Assembly (NCBI RefSeq): GCF_016801865.2
Contig: NC_068939.1
Span: forward strand, 89,140,334 to 89,204,333
Source: Culex pipiens pallens
Lineage: Eukaryota > Arthropoda > Insecta > Diptera > Culicidae
Reading direction: 5' to 3'
DNA length: 64,000 nt
Each line of letters begins with the position of its first letter. The first letter of the stretch is position 1. The translations under genes and the position numbers were made by a program. This document shows positions 46,790-59,190 of the stretch, one piece after another. The notes beneath the pieces were generated by a model. That model saw only the letters and a list, made by a program, of their open reading frames with translations, was not told the DNA's origin and searched no databases.

Positions 46790-49700
46790 CTTTAAAATAA
46801 AAGAAGAACACAATAAAACAATAAAAGTGAAGTTGCTTAAATTATCGTGGGGAGCATGGGGCATTCAAAAATAATTCAACTTAAAATTACCACACTTGAG
46901 AACCACCATAGAATATCAGCGAGTTATGTGAAAAACAAAGCTGTGTTAGGTTCCGTGTTCTAAGATCATCGCATCGACGACATAGCCTTTGCAAAATGCA
47001 GTCAAGTATGATAAGATGTTAGCAAAACAACAACAAATAAATAACAAAACAAGTGCACTCCATAGCTCTCCCACTGCGAATGTGTGCAAAACAAAATGTG
47101 TTTTTGCTCGCTTAAGAACAGTTCGCACTAACATGCAACCTGCTGCGTCTTCTCGATCCTCCTCGAAATTTCCTAGTATCTCGGGCGGGTTGTTCTCGAC
47201 TCAGTCGCCAAGTGGGAACGCCTCGGACCGGTGAAGGTCATCCAACCTTGGCTTGGTTCCGCCGCGGGATGCCGGAAAGTTCAGTTGGAAGTGCGCAATT
47301 ATCTCATAAAGCCGCGGTATGACATGAATCTGCTTTGTTTCCTCCGTCGTCGTCGTCGCGATAAAATCTCCAAACAACCGGGTTTCTCGCGTGTTGATGA
47401 ACAAGTATGTGATTGCTTCTGAAGTCGAGAGTTTTCTCCGAAATGGAAGGAGAGGTGATCATATGATTTCACCTTGCTGTTGTGTGACCACCATCGTCAC
47501 ACGCGATGGGTGAGAAATCTCGACATGTTGGGAATTTTTCCGAGTAATCTCCACAGCCCAGATATGAGGTTTCTTGGCTCAGGAAGCTGGCTTAAGGTGT
47601 CGACAGAGACTCCAACTTCCATCCACCACGTGAGACCTAATTACATGTATGGTTACAGGAAGCTGGTTGGGGAGAACCCTAATCTTCGGAGATCTCAAAA
47701 TTGCCTTGCACCCTGCGAGGCTTCCTCCCCGCGAAGCATACCAGCTAATGATATCTATCCGTATCTTTCGAACCACGCTCCGTCGGCGGCACCGAGGTAA
47801 CGTTTAATTTTCGGAAAAGTTCTTGACCTCGACCGCAGCTGGAGCGTTGAAGTCTCCCGCCTGAACACAGCGAAAGACTTGGCCACGCTGGCAGACGATG
47901 AACCCCCGCACTCTGCCTGCTGAGAAGTTCTATGGAAATATGCAAAACACATATTTATTTTAAGAGAAAAATTTAGTAGACGTTTATTAATTTTCTTCCC
48001 GTAAAAACCAGAACTGACATTTTCAATTTCAAAACTAAGGCTTGAGCCGAAATTAAGAATCATTTTACTTAACTTATATTTTTGGAAAATATTTATATTT
48101 GCATTATTGGGCCACTTAACATTTTATTTTCCGAGTAGGAAAAAATTAAATTTGTATTTAAAGTTTTTGTCCATCGACCCTGGAAGGATCAACAACAAAC
48201 TTCAAATTTTCAATCCTGATTTTCTGATACATGAAAAATTATCACAAAGTGATAAAGGCATGATTACAGTTACGCTCTTCCATAAGTTTGCAGAAAAATT
48301 ATGGTTTTATGGAAATATATAACATCTTTTTCCGCTCTGTGGATCAAATTTTTTTAATGGCTTAGAGTGTGCGATTTGTTTGAAAACGTAAAATGTAACT
48401 TTACAAAATATTTTCTTGACAGTTTACTATTGATTGTATTGTTAATACAAACAAAAATCTCAATAATTATTTTATGTTCTTGATTGTTGGAAAAGTTAAA
48501 GAAAAGTTAAAAAAAATAAAAAGTAAATTGTATGTATGTATTGAAAGACCCCTAATTTGCCCAACCTTCATGTCTGACTCTCCAAAGAACTGCTCTGTTG
48601 CAGACCAGCAAACTCGCGGCAGGGTGCTAAATATAAAAATGACGCGATCGAGGGGCTACCCTCGGTGGGAAGCTTCCTTTGGGCGCTGCTGAAATGCGCA
48701 CTCGATCAAACGGCTGGAGGCAGATTTCCGCCTGCATGACAATTGGCTTCGCTGCCGGTGAACCGGTTTTTGGCGAATCGGAGGTGGTTTGATCCAAATA
48801 CACGCGTTGACTTAAATCGGAGACCCAGACGTATTTTTAGAACTTCAACGTGAACCGAACTAAAAAAGCGATACGCGACTTAAAAAGCTCAGAAAATTTG
48901 GTTGAGTAATAGGTTCAGTTTGCGAATGGAGGTGGTGATGGTGACTTTACGGCTCACCTTGGCCACCTACCGGCAAGGTGGAGCTGCTGCTTTTTGCGGT
49001 TGGAATTTTAGAGGTAGTTTGCGGAATTAAGGTGGGAACTCTCGGAGGTATTTTAAATGATATCTAGCAGAGTAGCGTATACAATATCTGCGTGTTTATG
49101 CTGAAACAAAATCTTGTGACCCTCTACAGGCCAATTTTTTTCGAATTTTTTTTTTCGCGTGTTCAGAAGGTAATTTTGAGCAACTTTTGTTCAACGAAAA
49201 ACTTCTTCTAAAACTACTTCTCTTGTTTTATGTTTTTCGTGACATTTTTGCTTGTTTTTCACAATTTTTGCTATAGAATGGCACCATTATCATTTAAATT
49301 GTAAAAAATACTTCTTTTTACCTACAATATAGGAAATGTTAGTAAAAACACAACTAAAGTTGACCCATAAAAAATGACATTTTTAAAAGCATTGGCAAAG
49401 TCAAGTAAAACAAGTCAAACTTCCAACCCTAAATTTTTTTAAATCTCTCTTTTTTCAATGCTTTTTAAGATCGAAAATTGGTTGAAAAATGTTTTTTTTG
49501 TGAATTTTTACATCGAGGCCCGTCTAGAGGCGGGATTTGGTTGTAGAGGGTTAAGACGAGAATTATCAAGAAATGATCAAAAAACTGATTTTTAAATTTT
49601 GAAATTGACTGGTCTTAAGAAGCTTAATTTTCAAACTACATAGTAAAAAAAAGTTTGAAAGGTTGTAAATTTGAAGGTTGAATATTATTTTGTGTAATTT

Positions 49701-49927
49701 TACCGAAAACAGAATGTAAATATTGCGCGTATTCCCCAGAAAGACACGCGGCAAACCAGCTTCGAATCGACGCGCCGCACTTTCGGCAAATGCGTGCTGT
49801 CAAATCCCATACTGCGCGTTTTGTTGATCTTCTTCTTCGAATCGCCTGGAATTATTACCAGGTATGTTTTATATTGCACCCAAAATACAGAAAATCGTTG
49901 GCAACAATGTCTATGGCATATAAAATC
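46790..49927. other. Largely unique sequence, GC-rich at 47130-47940 and 48580-49060
   Basis: No frame with domain or splice support was found; the 108-codon plus frame at 47474 and minus frames at 47755-48063 overlap each other. The GC-rich blocks could be intronic regulatory sequence of the gene starting at 52441, if that gene extends leftward. Confidence 0.35.
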
Positions 49928-50242
49928 TGTCGAACGTCGAACGCATTTTGGGCCAAATTCGGTCCTAAAATTAAACTCTTAATTTGAGATAGTATAGTTC
50001 ATAACGATAAGTGTGACAACTGGCCAAAGGAATTTCAGCTAAGAACGCGTTTGACACACGTACATACGTTCAACCAAATATCAGGACAGCGCACAGAATG
50101 GTCAACCAAACAAAACGTGTTTGTTATTGTTTACATTGCGTGTTCTCGTTTTTGTTTGTTCAAGGTCAAACATTGAAACGCATTTTTCTCGAAACGTCAA
50201 AAAGCTACGTTCGACAAGATAGCACGACAGCGTCGAATTGAT
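49928..50242. mobile_element. Copy of the GTCGTRCTAA TIR element family
   Basis: It shares GCATTTTGGGCCAAATT, ATGGTCA(A/G)CCAAACAAAAC and GTTTGTTATTGTTTACATTG with 58695-59190. The right end CGACAAGATAGCACGAC matches the other copy's inverted repeat. The left boundary is uncertain. Confidence 0.65.
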
Positions 50243-50702
50243 GGCTAATTGTGACTTAAGTCATAATCAGAAGTCTGATCTATGATCGAAAATTGGTTAA
50301 AAGTTCAATAATTACCTAAAAATATTTTAGTTTTATTTTGAACTTGTTCTACGTCCGTTTACAAATGACTGACTATCAAAGACTTGTGACTGTGAGATAT
50401 CACAGTTTAAAAATGCAGGTTTAGAAAAATTCACAATTGCCCGTGGGAGTCGCTCAACCTGCATTCCTGTCACTCATGAGGTCTGCACAGCTGATTCCAC
50501 GTAGATTTTTCCCGCCAGTAATGACAGGAAACGTTGACAAACGGAATATGTGCCAAAATCATAAGTGGTTTTTAACATATGAAGGGAAATCATCGTGAAC
50601 TGGAACTGCCGGTCGTTAGCCCGGGTAAAGTGGAAACGTTGAGATGATTGTTGTCCTCTGCTCTCATCTCGCAAAAAGCCATACAGAGAACCACGTCCCA
50701 TT

Positions 50703-50910
50703 CAACCGGCTCCGTGGCTTAATGGTTACGGCTTCTGTCTCCCAAGCAGAAGGTTCAGGGATCAAATCCCGGTCGGGCGGTACCTTTGAAATTTGAATCA
50801 GGAATCTGACTATGAATAAAAACTAAAATGAATCAGGTGGGATTCGAACTCACACCTTTGGATTGGTGGTGGTCTGGGACGCTAAGCAGTCGGCCATCAG
50901 AAGGTTTACA
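50703..50910. mobile_element. Pair of tRNA-like segments in opposite orientation (SINE-derived)
   Basis: 50711-50783 (plus) resembles a glycine tRNA: box A TGGCTTAATGG, stem TCTGT/GCAGA, loop CTCCCAA (anticodon CCC) and TCAAATCCC. Its acceptor stem does not pair well. 50832-50905 (minus) has GAGTTCGAATCCCACC and GATGGCCGACTGC, a leucine/serine-like tRNA half. Neither seems functional. Confidence 0.55.
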
Positions 50911-52368
50911 AACTTGCAGTGAATTGATCCGTAGTGTTGAAACATGTTATCTCTTTTTCTTATATTATTAAATACGCGCTGATCCCTGATTTGCCTGAGG
51001 GGATTGGAAGTCTAAATATAGATCGAGTTTCCTTCAGATGCTTGCTTCTATGTTTAGGCGGGGCCAAACAATGCCCAGCGACCTCGGAATTGGACCGCAA
51101 GGAGCTCTGTCATTCTGAAACGGGTCGTTGGAAGCAGCGCGAGGGCTATCACCACCTAATACCCGGGACTGAGATAAGCTGTATCAGCATTCGGCATGTA
51201 CACAGTCTGATACAAATTATACTTTCCCATAATTTCGCTACCGGTTAGTGGGTATTGGATTGGACCACACACACACAGGTTTAGAAAAAATCACAATTAT
51301 CGGATCGGATAGTTTTTGATTAAAATTGTGATCTTTGATTGTTTTGATAGGATCAACAAAACGATTTTGTTAAGTATAAGTTGAACAAATCATGCGATTC
51401 TTGTACACATTTTGGAATTGACACCATTCCGTCAATTTTAAATTCACAGTAAATTTTTGAATATTCGTCATAGTCATTGCATCATACTTGAATAATTCAT
51501 GCAAAATGATTCAAATAAAAAAAAGAAAGACGTCGCACCGCTTTCTCGCGCCTGCAAGCATGACATCATCCTTAGAAAGGAAATGGTTATTACCACTGCC
51601 GGCTGAATTTGACGTGCGCAGCGGCGGCGGACAGCATTCAAAATTGCCAGTACGAATCGCAGTCGTAAATGTATTCATCGACAGCTCGTTTCATTTCAGA
51701 ATTATAAACGCACACACGAATCAACTGTCTTGCAAGTCGTCCCGAGAGGTAGAAGTTTGAACAAAAAAAAAAATAGTCAAGCAGACAAAAACTAGTTTTA
51801 CGCCTGAGGAGTAAATTGCAACAGTCGAAGAGTGAGACCGTAGTCGTAGCCACTAGCACTAGCACCACTACAACACACAGATGAATAAAATCCACTAAAC
51901 CACTATCCATAAATGGACGCAACGCCGCCATTCAGTCCGCAATCGCGCGGACAGTCTGCACTGTTTGCGCGAGCAAAGTTCGTCGTCTTTGTGATATTTT
52001 GTCGTACTTTGGTTTGTACTGTGGTGACCTTTTGAGACCCACAAAATTTCTTTCCATGTTTGAGATAATAATTTGATCTAAATTTCCACATGTCTAACTT
52101 TTTGTCAGAATCATACTTCCCTCAAGATAGCACAACGGTGACGAAAAAAAGACACACTCAGTGTTGAAATCCATTCATTTCTTTGTTAAATCAATAAACT
52201 AACGGGTCGGTTCTTGTCGTCTGTCGTGTTGTCGATTGTCAATGTATCGCGCGAACAGTGGACGAACACACTCGTATCCGGATCTTACGGATCTCCAGCT
52301 CCAAATAAGCCGTGTGCGCGCGTGGGCGATCCAGTCCCCCTTCCAGCTATGACCTTCAGCTCACTTAC
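50911..52368. other. Probable intron and unclassified sequence left of the signal-peptide exon
   Basis: 50990-51245 is moderately GC-rich and could be the tail of a retroelement. A 40-codon plus frame starts at 51913 (MDATPPFSPQSRGQS) without further support. If the exon at 52369-52441 is real, this stretch is its first coding-region intron. Confidence 0.35.
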
Positions 52369-52441
52369 CTTTTGCATCGCAGACCAGCACAACGCTGCAG
52401 AGGCCGACCAGTATGGTCAGGCTGACGTGAATCAGCGCCAT
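52369..52441 (-). CDS. First coding exon of a secreted or membrane protein (signal peptide), gene incomplete
   Basis: ATG at 52441-52439 is preceded by GAGAG and opens MALIHVSLTILVGLCSVVLV then CDAK: a short n-region, a 14-15-residue hydrophobic core and a plausible cleavage site around CDA-KG. The exon ends with one base of codon 25 (52369), followed by the consensus donor GTAAGTGAG. Codons are strongly G/C-ending (CTG, GTC, AGC, ACC, GGC, CTC, TGC). A pyrimidine-rich tract and CAG acceptor end at 52535, so 52534-52442 may be the leader part of the same exon, with an upstream non-coding exon further right. Downstream exons should lie at lower coordinates; none was identified in phase 1. The mature protein is unknown, so no function is assigned. 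Confidence 0.6.
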
Positions 52442-52534
52442 CTCTCGAGCGGTTCTCCTTCAACGGCCTAAGTTGGATGTTTGTTGCTTCCAGAAGTGGC
52501 CACTTCTCTTGACCACAATACAAAGTATGAGGTG

Positions 52535-54105
52535 CTGAATGAGGCAGACAAAAAACACACACACGAAAAACTTCTTTTAGAAACAACTTCACCAATTGCT
52601 GTAATTGCTTGCTTGCTGCTTCTATCCGTTTTTTAAGGTTATGTAACTGCAGTTAAAGGCTTCTTTTTCCTCGCGCGCGGGCCAATTTCGGTACGATTCC
52701 CGCGGGTCCACACACCGTCGTGCTTCGAACGGTCACTAATTTTTCATAACTTGCTGCGCGGCACACACTGACTAACAGTCGATATCGAAGTAAACGCTAT
52801 TTTAGGGTATTGTGTTGGTAGTTGGTCGGTTGAGCAATTTGAGGACACATTACTTCTTAAGCTGTTGAATTTTACGCACTGTTCTGCAAGTATTCGAATT
52901 AACAATTGATTTAACTGATGTTTTTTTTACAGTTTCAAAAAAGAGTTACTTTTAAATACACTCACAATGTTACTAATCGAATCGTATCGGGATAACTATC
53001 CAACTGTAAGTAAATTTTGCCGTTTACAATGGCATACATATTAAAATTTTAAAATGTTGCCAAATCACTCACATTTTTTTAAATTTTAATGCAGAAAAAT
53101 AAATTGACAAGGCAACATTTAACGATGGATCAACTATGATCCCCTTGGGACAAACTGTCAAGTCGGATGCTTTACGCAAGAAGGGCTGCGAAGTTTATTT
53201 TTAAGAATTGGATTAAAAATCTATTTTAAATCCTTTTTGGTCGTACAAAAGATCATCGTACTCAGAAAAATATGCGTCGTGAACCATAATGTCACAAATT
53301 TAAGCTTAACTTTAGGACCCGATTGTTGAATAATAAATATTCAAAACAGTGGCTGAAAGCCATCTTTAAAAAGTGCTATTAATTCTACTTTAGTAACAAT
53401 ATCACTGGCCAGTGCTGCCAAATAATGAAACTAATTATCTAACAGAAAGGATATAAACATATTAATTTGTACAGATGTAAAGAACTGTAGTTTGCAGAAA
53501 TAATTTTTATCAAAATTTTCATATCAATGAAAAGTTGTAAAAATTCTAATTCCAGCATTGCAAGGTCATTAACTCTGGAGCAATACAATTTTTGTTAACA
53601 AATCCAAATTGTCAATAGGACTTCATCATTTTCAAAAAAGGACTTAATAGACCGCAATTCTTATCAAATTACACTATGAACCCATGTATAAAGGAAAATG
53701 TGCACACGGATAGAAATCCTGCAAGCAAGTCTGGTAACGTTGAACAAAACAAAACATTGAAATGTTTTCAATCATCATTTTTTTACGATTTTGGAAACAA
53801 TGTTGTCGAATAATCGTCAAAATCGTATAAAAATGTGGCCGATTTGGAAAACTTGTAAGCAAATCCGGTAACAAAAACATAGCGTTACCGGATTTGCTTA
53901 AAAGATTTTTATCCATGTATATGAAGCCTAATTAGGAAGTTCATCACGAGTGATGTTATGATGCGGATTCTTTTGGCAAAATCTTTAACATCTTTTAAAG
54001 TATGGCATTCAAATTTACATCGGAATAATTTTTTACCTTGTGAATGCATTACAACAAAAAATCTTAATGGAATTATTGGACTTAACGAAAGCATATTTAT
54101 GTTTT
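52535..54105. other. Intergenic or 5' intron sequence
   Basis: AT-rich with no recognised gene. The minus frames at 53674-54094 lack features. It would be the leader intron if the minus-strand gene starts near 55.4 kb. Confidence 0.35.
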
Positions 54106-54333
54106 AGGGAGCGTTCTTTTATTACGTAACGCAAAATTTGGGATTTTTGACCCCCCCCCCTTCCCCCATTCGTAACAGATAGGCGATCCCCCCCCCCTGT
54201 AACGCGTAACTCAAGGTCTTTTTGCATTTTTTATGAATTCTTGTATGAAAATTTTGGGTTACGTAGCATTTCGTAACAGACACCGACACCCCCTCCCCCC
54301 CTAAATGCGTTACGTAATAAAATAACGCTTCCT
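54106..54333. mobile_element. MITE with TIR AGGGAGCGTT, TTTT duplication
   Basis: AGGGAGCGTTCTTTTATTAC at the left pairs with TAATAAAATAACGCTTCCT at the right. TTTT flanks both ends (54102-54105 and 54334-54337). The interior has two poly-C runs and repeats of CGTAAC. A 4-bp duplication fits Chapaev-like or related superfamilies, but that is inference. Confidence 0.75.
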
Positions 54334-54959
54334 TTTTTGTTCATTCGATTACAACTAACGTTCTCCATAATTTGTGATAATTAATTTTATTTAAAACCAA
54401 AAATGTAGTACAATATTGATATTATTTCATTCAATAAGTCCATTCTCTTTTCTTTATCATTAAGTGCAATCTTTTTAAAAGCTAAGTGCTATTGGTTTTC
54501 TCGGTGGATAGAACCTTTTGAAAAAAAAAATGTGAAAGATATGATATTAATCTTAACTGGTTGAAATGTAAATTAAGTTGAGTAATTTTTGCACTACATT
54601 TTAAAAATGAAACTGTAAGCTAAAGATTTATGAATAATGTCTTAACTGAAAGATAACTACTTTCATCGATACAAAAGTCATCCAATCAAGACAGTTCGAA
54701 TAAAAACAATAATTATTTAATTGACATGTATTTGATTTTTTTTTGTAATTGTTATTAAAACCACCCTCCAACTACTGGCTCAATACCCTACTTATTGAGC
54801 AAAAAAAAGCACAGTCCAGCTTCTTTACAAGTCACGACATCGATCGATCGCGGGAGTCTTGGGGACCATCGCCGGGGACGGAACCCCGCGGCCAAGAGCC
54901 AGAAAGAGGCTAAGCAGCGCAGAGCGCGATATAATAATAACGCACGCACTTTGATTTAA

Positions 54960-55108
54960 GCCAAAGCCTTCTCCCGCCGCACAGATTTATTACACGCGAA
55001 TGATTCCAGCAATCAAACGAAGAAATAGTACAGAAAAAAGCAGCAGCAGCAACAACAAAACATCACACCAAACTAGTTGAACGCGAAAAAAGTGAAATAC
55101 AGCCAAGT
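54960..55108 (+). promoter_or_regulatory. Possible non-coding first exon ending in a consensus donor (plus strand)
   Basis: The segment has CAG/CAA repeats typical of insect leaders and ends AGCCAAGTG before GTAAGTAC at 55109. The preceding 54840-54960 is GC-rich (GATCGATCGCGGGAGTC). No downstream coding exon on this strand was recognised in the window. Confidence 0.3.
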
Positions 55109-55249
55109 GGTAAGTACTGGATGAAAAAAAAAACAAGATCCATACAACACAAAACCGGGAGAAGTGAGGAAAAAATAGTTTTTAAATTAAACTTTCTAAT
55201 TACGGGCAACACTGGGAAAAAGAGCGAAAAAATCACAGATAATAAGAGA

Positions 55250-55530
55250 AGAACCCACACACACACGAACACGCGCACACAAGCTGATATTGTACGCCTC
55301 GACGACGATTCCGACTTGGAAGTCACGCGAGAGAGTGACTTGAACGCGCGCGAACGACTTGAACAACAAACAACGAAACGGGTTGGTGAGCGCGCACCTC
55401 CTTCTGCGTTAACGACTCAGAACAGACTGCCGTGCGGAGAGCAGCAGCAGCAGCAGCAGAGTCTGAAAGAGGCTCTCCTATAGAGTGAATCGCATTCGAC
55501 TCGCTTCTCTTTCTCTTAAAAATGGCTGTG
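55250..55530 (-). promoter_or_regulatory. CpG-rich promoter-like block with CAG and CA repeats
   Basis: The block is rich in CG dinucleotides, holds a six-unit CAG run (55441-55458) and a CA run, and on the minus strand contains CAGTCTGTTC (about 55433), resembling an arthropod initiator. It lies about 3 kb upstream of the signal-peptide exon and is a candidate start region for that gene. A plus-strand gene starting here is equally possible. Confidence 0.3.
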
Positions 55531-55725
55531 TCTTGAAGACACAATCGTTATGCGTCATATCTTGGTGAGGTTGTGCTCACTTGATGAAATTGGATTTTTT
55601 GAAAAAAGGTAAACTACTTTTTTTTGTTGATGAAAGCGGGAAAATTCCAATATATTCGAAAGCTTTACTATTTCTTTTAAAAACACGGTAAAAATTTTTA
55701 TAACTTTTCGAAAAATTGGGATCAA

Positions 55726-56551
55726 TTAAGGGTCATCAAATCTCAACTGTGCACGATCTTTCTCAAATTTTGCAGGGCTGTTGATACTTTCAAAACATGC
55801 AAGAATCCCAAATTTCATCCAAATCGGACCACCCCCTCCATGTTTGTACCTCCAAAAAAAAACTCGCCCCAAGAAATCGTTCCCTCTCCTTTGTTCTGCT
55901 GTTCGCAAAGCCATTTCTTGACCCCTGTTCTTGAGAGGTGCATATTGGCCCTTGAAGAAAAATAGATAGATCAATAATCGTCTCCCAGAACACCAAGTAG
56001 TACCTAATTATTGATCAGCGCGCCTGAGTGCTTCTAGCAGATACGGCGAATGAAGCTAATGTAGGTAATCTCAAATACTCAAAACATAAAAATTTGATAT
56101 CTCTGAAACGAAACATATTTATTTCTATGAATAAATGATTCTTATGTAAAATTGGCCGGGGAGTTCGATGGTGAGGTCAAATCAAAAAAAATTGTTGGGG
56201 TGTTTTGAGATACGGCCATTTAAAGTTTTCAATTGCGCAATGCAGGTAGAAAACATACATTAATGAAAATTTTGATCTCGGAAATGGATTCTACGTCCAA
56301 TTTTCTTCAAAATTGAGTCGAAGAGCGACCCTCTAAGATTTATGGTTCCTGAGCTATCGCAGTTTGAAAATAGGGGTTTCGCTCAAAAATCGCCAAAAAG
56401 TCGATTTTTTGGGGTGGTACAAAAATGGAGGGGCTGGTCCGATTTGGATGAAATTCAGGTTTTAATAGTATCAACAGCCCTACAAAATTTGAGCAGGATC
56501 AGAGAGGGTAATTTTCAAACGCTGTTCCGCTTCAGATGGAATTACCCTTAA
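55726..56551. mobile_element. TTAA-flanked element with partial inverted arms
   Basis: TTAAGGGTCATCAAATC at the left, GATGGAATTACCCTTAA at the right. Inverted internal blocks include CAGGGCTGTTGATACT (55773) against its complement near 56475, and TCCAAATCGGACCA against TGGTCCGATTTGGA. About 120 bp of each end is paired. Non-coding. Confidence 0.8.
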
Positions 56552-56789
56552 AAAATATATCTCTGCATAGTACAAACAAAAGTTTGTTTAAAAAAAATTG
56601 CAAGGAATTAAACCCGAAATATTCTGAAATACACAAATTTTATTTCTTCAGACTTTTTTTTTAGTCTGAAGATCAAAGTTCTGCGATCCCAAATTAACCA
56701 AATTTGAACTATGGATTGCCTGTTACAAGACAAGACAACAAAATAGAGTGGTTCTCTACGACTTCGCAAATAGACTTTTCTTTGTATTT

Positions 56790-57236
56790 CCCGGGCAGAC
56801 GGTAATAACAAAATTCATGTCATTTCAATAACAAATACTGTTAAAATAACAAAAAATGTTATGGAATATTCTTGCAAAATCCATTTTTGCATAAGAGCCT
56901 AATAACAGTTTATGTTATCATAACCAAATTTGTTATGGGTTTGATATTGGTTGATGGTCAAAACAACTTTGGAATAACATTTTTTGTTATGGAAGAATAA
57001 CTCCAACTGTTATTGGGATGATCGGATTAGTTGTTAAAATAACAAAAAAGAATAACAAAGATTTGTTCGAAGAATAACGCAAAATGTTATTAGTCTGTAA
57101 TTACAATAACAATCCAATAACAAAAAAATCATAACGGCGAATAACAAATCTTGTTATAAATAGCATAAAATGTTATTGGCCTAGTATTTTCAAATAACAA
57201 AAAATGTTATTCCCACGTTATTTCCGTCTGCTCGGG
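56790..57236. mobile_element. TIR element packed with ATAAC...GTTAT motifs
   Basis: Ends CCCGGGCAGACGGTAATAAC and GTTATTTCCGTCTGCTCGGG pair with two mismatches. The interior contains more than fifteen AATAAC or GTTAT motifs, many arranged as short palindromes such as ATAACATTTTTTGTTAT. Non-coding. Confidence 0.8.
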
Positions 57237-57342
57237 TTTAATTTTATTTTGTTGAAACTTTGTCCACGCATTCCCTATGTCAAAAGAAGTAATTTTGCAT
57301 CATTAGTTTTTCCAAACAAGTTTCCATACCATTTTGGGGGCT

Positions 57343-57589
57343 GGGCTGTCCCGCCCGTGTGGATCAATCGGACCGCGCACTGGACTCACAATCCAGAGGT
57401 TGCCGGTTCGAATCCCGCGGCGGGCGCTCTAAAATTCTTTGTGTAAATATGGGTATTCGGCGCCGTCGCTCCGTGCCATACTTTCATACACTTAGGAGCC
57501 CAGGGCGGCGAAGTCCTTGTAGATAAAAGGAAGACACTAGTGGTTGGTACTAGTAATGGTGGCCGACATCTATAAAGTCAACTATGTTT
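57343..57589 (+). mobile_element. Full-length tRNA-derived SINE (SINE A)
   Basis: The head (57350-57425) is a well-formed tRNA-like fold: acceptor CCCGCC/GGCGGG, anticodon stem CTGGA/TCCAG with loop CTCACAA (anticodon CAC, Val-type), and T-arm CCGGTTCGAATCCCGCGG. The body matches 13111-13286. TTTTGGGGGCT is duplicated at 57332-57342 and 57590-57600. It has the best-preserved internal promoter among the SINEs here. Confidence 0.85.
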
Positions 57590-57689
57590 TTTTGGGGGCT
57601 TGTCATACAAAATGGGTATGATAGGTTATAAATAGGCTATGAATATGACTTTTCAGAAACAATAGGTATAAAGAAAAAAAATCCCATGG

Positions 57690-58500
57690 TTAAAAAGACA
57701 TCTTTTGAGCCATAGTACGTGATGCTCTTTTTTTTTAAAGCTAAATTAAATTTGCAATCAAAAAGTAGTTTACACTTTTTTGATAAAATTTCCGTTTTCA
57801 AGTTACAACTTTTATGCATAATTTTTTGTTCGAAGTTTTTTTGAGGTTAACTTCTTGAAAAAGAAACACCTTTCCTATAATTTTGGAACATTGAAAATCG
57901 TGCAATTAGTTTCTGAGGTACAACCTCACAAATAATTCGAATCGATGAAAAATTTCACCAAACAAGCCTGTAATTTTGAACTGACCATATCTCGGAAACT
58001 ATTGATCCGATTATCAATGTTAAAAATTAAAACTTTTACGCAATTTTCTGATCTTTTAATTAAAACAGTTCCAAAAGCATAACTGAAAATAGATAATTTT
58101 CTTAATTTCATATTTAAGACCAAATTATATTAATTTTGAAATACTGTTAGTGAATGATCAGAAAATTACGCAAAAATTTCAATTTTCAACATTGAAATTT
58201 AGACCAATAGTTTCCGAGATTTTGTCGGTTGAAAGTTATAGGCTGACCTTAGTGACACTTAGTGAAATTGATTCGATCGATGCGAATTCTTTGTGAGCCT
58301 GTAGCTTAGAAACTTATTGCCCGATTTTCAAAGTTCCCGAGCAAAAATGAGAGGAAATGTGTCCAGCTTTTCAGCGCAGAGAACTATTATATTTTTTAAT
58401 CGATTCCAACGGATTTTTTATGAGGAAGTTGAAAAAATGACGAGTTGAAAGATGTTAGATGTTAATTTACTTCTTTTGTAATTTTGCCTGAACTAAAGTG
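57690..58500. repeat. Foldback arrangement of the AT-rich repeat also at 25690-26340
   Basis: GATCAGAAAATTACGC (58156) is the reverse complement of GCGTAATTTTCTGATC-like sequence near 58035. ATCTCGGAAACTATTG (57990) and CAATAGTTTCCGAGAT (58205), and GAAAATCGTGCAATTAG (57893) and GCCCGATTTTCAAAG (58318), are paired around a centre near 58100. Confidence 0.7.
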
Positions 58501-58694
58501 TAAAAAAGTAAAAAAAAAACATAGAAAATGATTACACTTACCAAAGTTTCTGATGTAAAATTAAACATTGCATCAGACACAAAATCTTTCCTGACCTGGA
58601 AATTTTCAATCCACCTCATGTTTTATTTTTTTCAATTATTTCAGTAATAAAAAATTATCAACTGGAACGTGCCGTGAAGCACTGAATCTAAAAT

Positions 58695-59190
58695 CGTCGC
58701 CGTCGTGCTAACTTGTCGTACGTGCATTTTGGGCCAAATTAAGTTAAGAACGCCATTTTGTGCAACTCACAATGCCTCATCTTTTGACCTTCACAGATCC
58801 ACAAAATTCGATATCAATCCTGAGATATTCAATGAAAACCAAAAAAGCTCCGAAATTGTTTGTCACTTTTTATATGAAAGTAGTTTCAATCTTGTCGTGC
58901 CATCTTGTCACTCCCTCATAATTGATGTAAGTGCGACAACTGCCCAAAGGGATTTCAGGTCAGAACGCGTTTGACGCACCGTAAACATTTGTAATTAAAA
59001 CTCGGGACTCCAGCAACCAACTTCAACCAAACTTCGGAACAATGCACAGAATGGTCAGCCAAACAAAACGTGTTTGTTATTGTTTACATTGCGTGCTTAA
59101 GTTTTTGTTTATTCAAGGTCAAACATTAAAACCGCGTTTTTCTCGGAACGTCGAAATGGCGGGTACGACAACTTAGTACGACGACGTCGA
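58695..59190. mobile_element. TIR element, ends GTCGTGCTAACTTGTCGTAC / GTACGACAACTTAGTACGAC
   Basis: Termini form an inverted repeat of about 25 bp with a few mismatches. The interior shares several blocks with 49928-50242. The 89-codon plus frame at 58705-58974 is not protein-like. Confidence 0.75.

Noticed and set aside
50711..50783. Functional glycine tRNA gene
   Set aside because: The acceptor stem does not pair and a second tRNA-like half in opposite orientation follows; SINE-derived is more likely.
57350..57425. Functional valine tRNA gene
   Set aside because: The fold is good, but it is the head of a SINE with a conserved body, target duplication and a second genomic copy.
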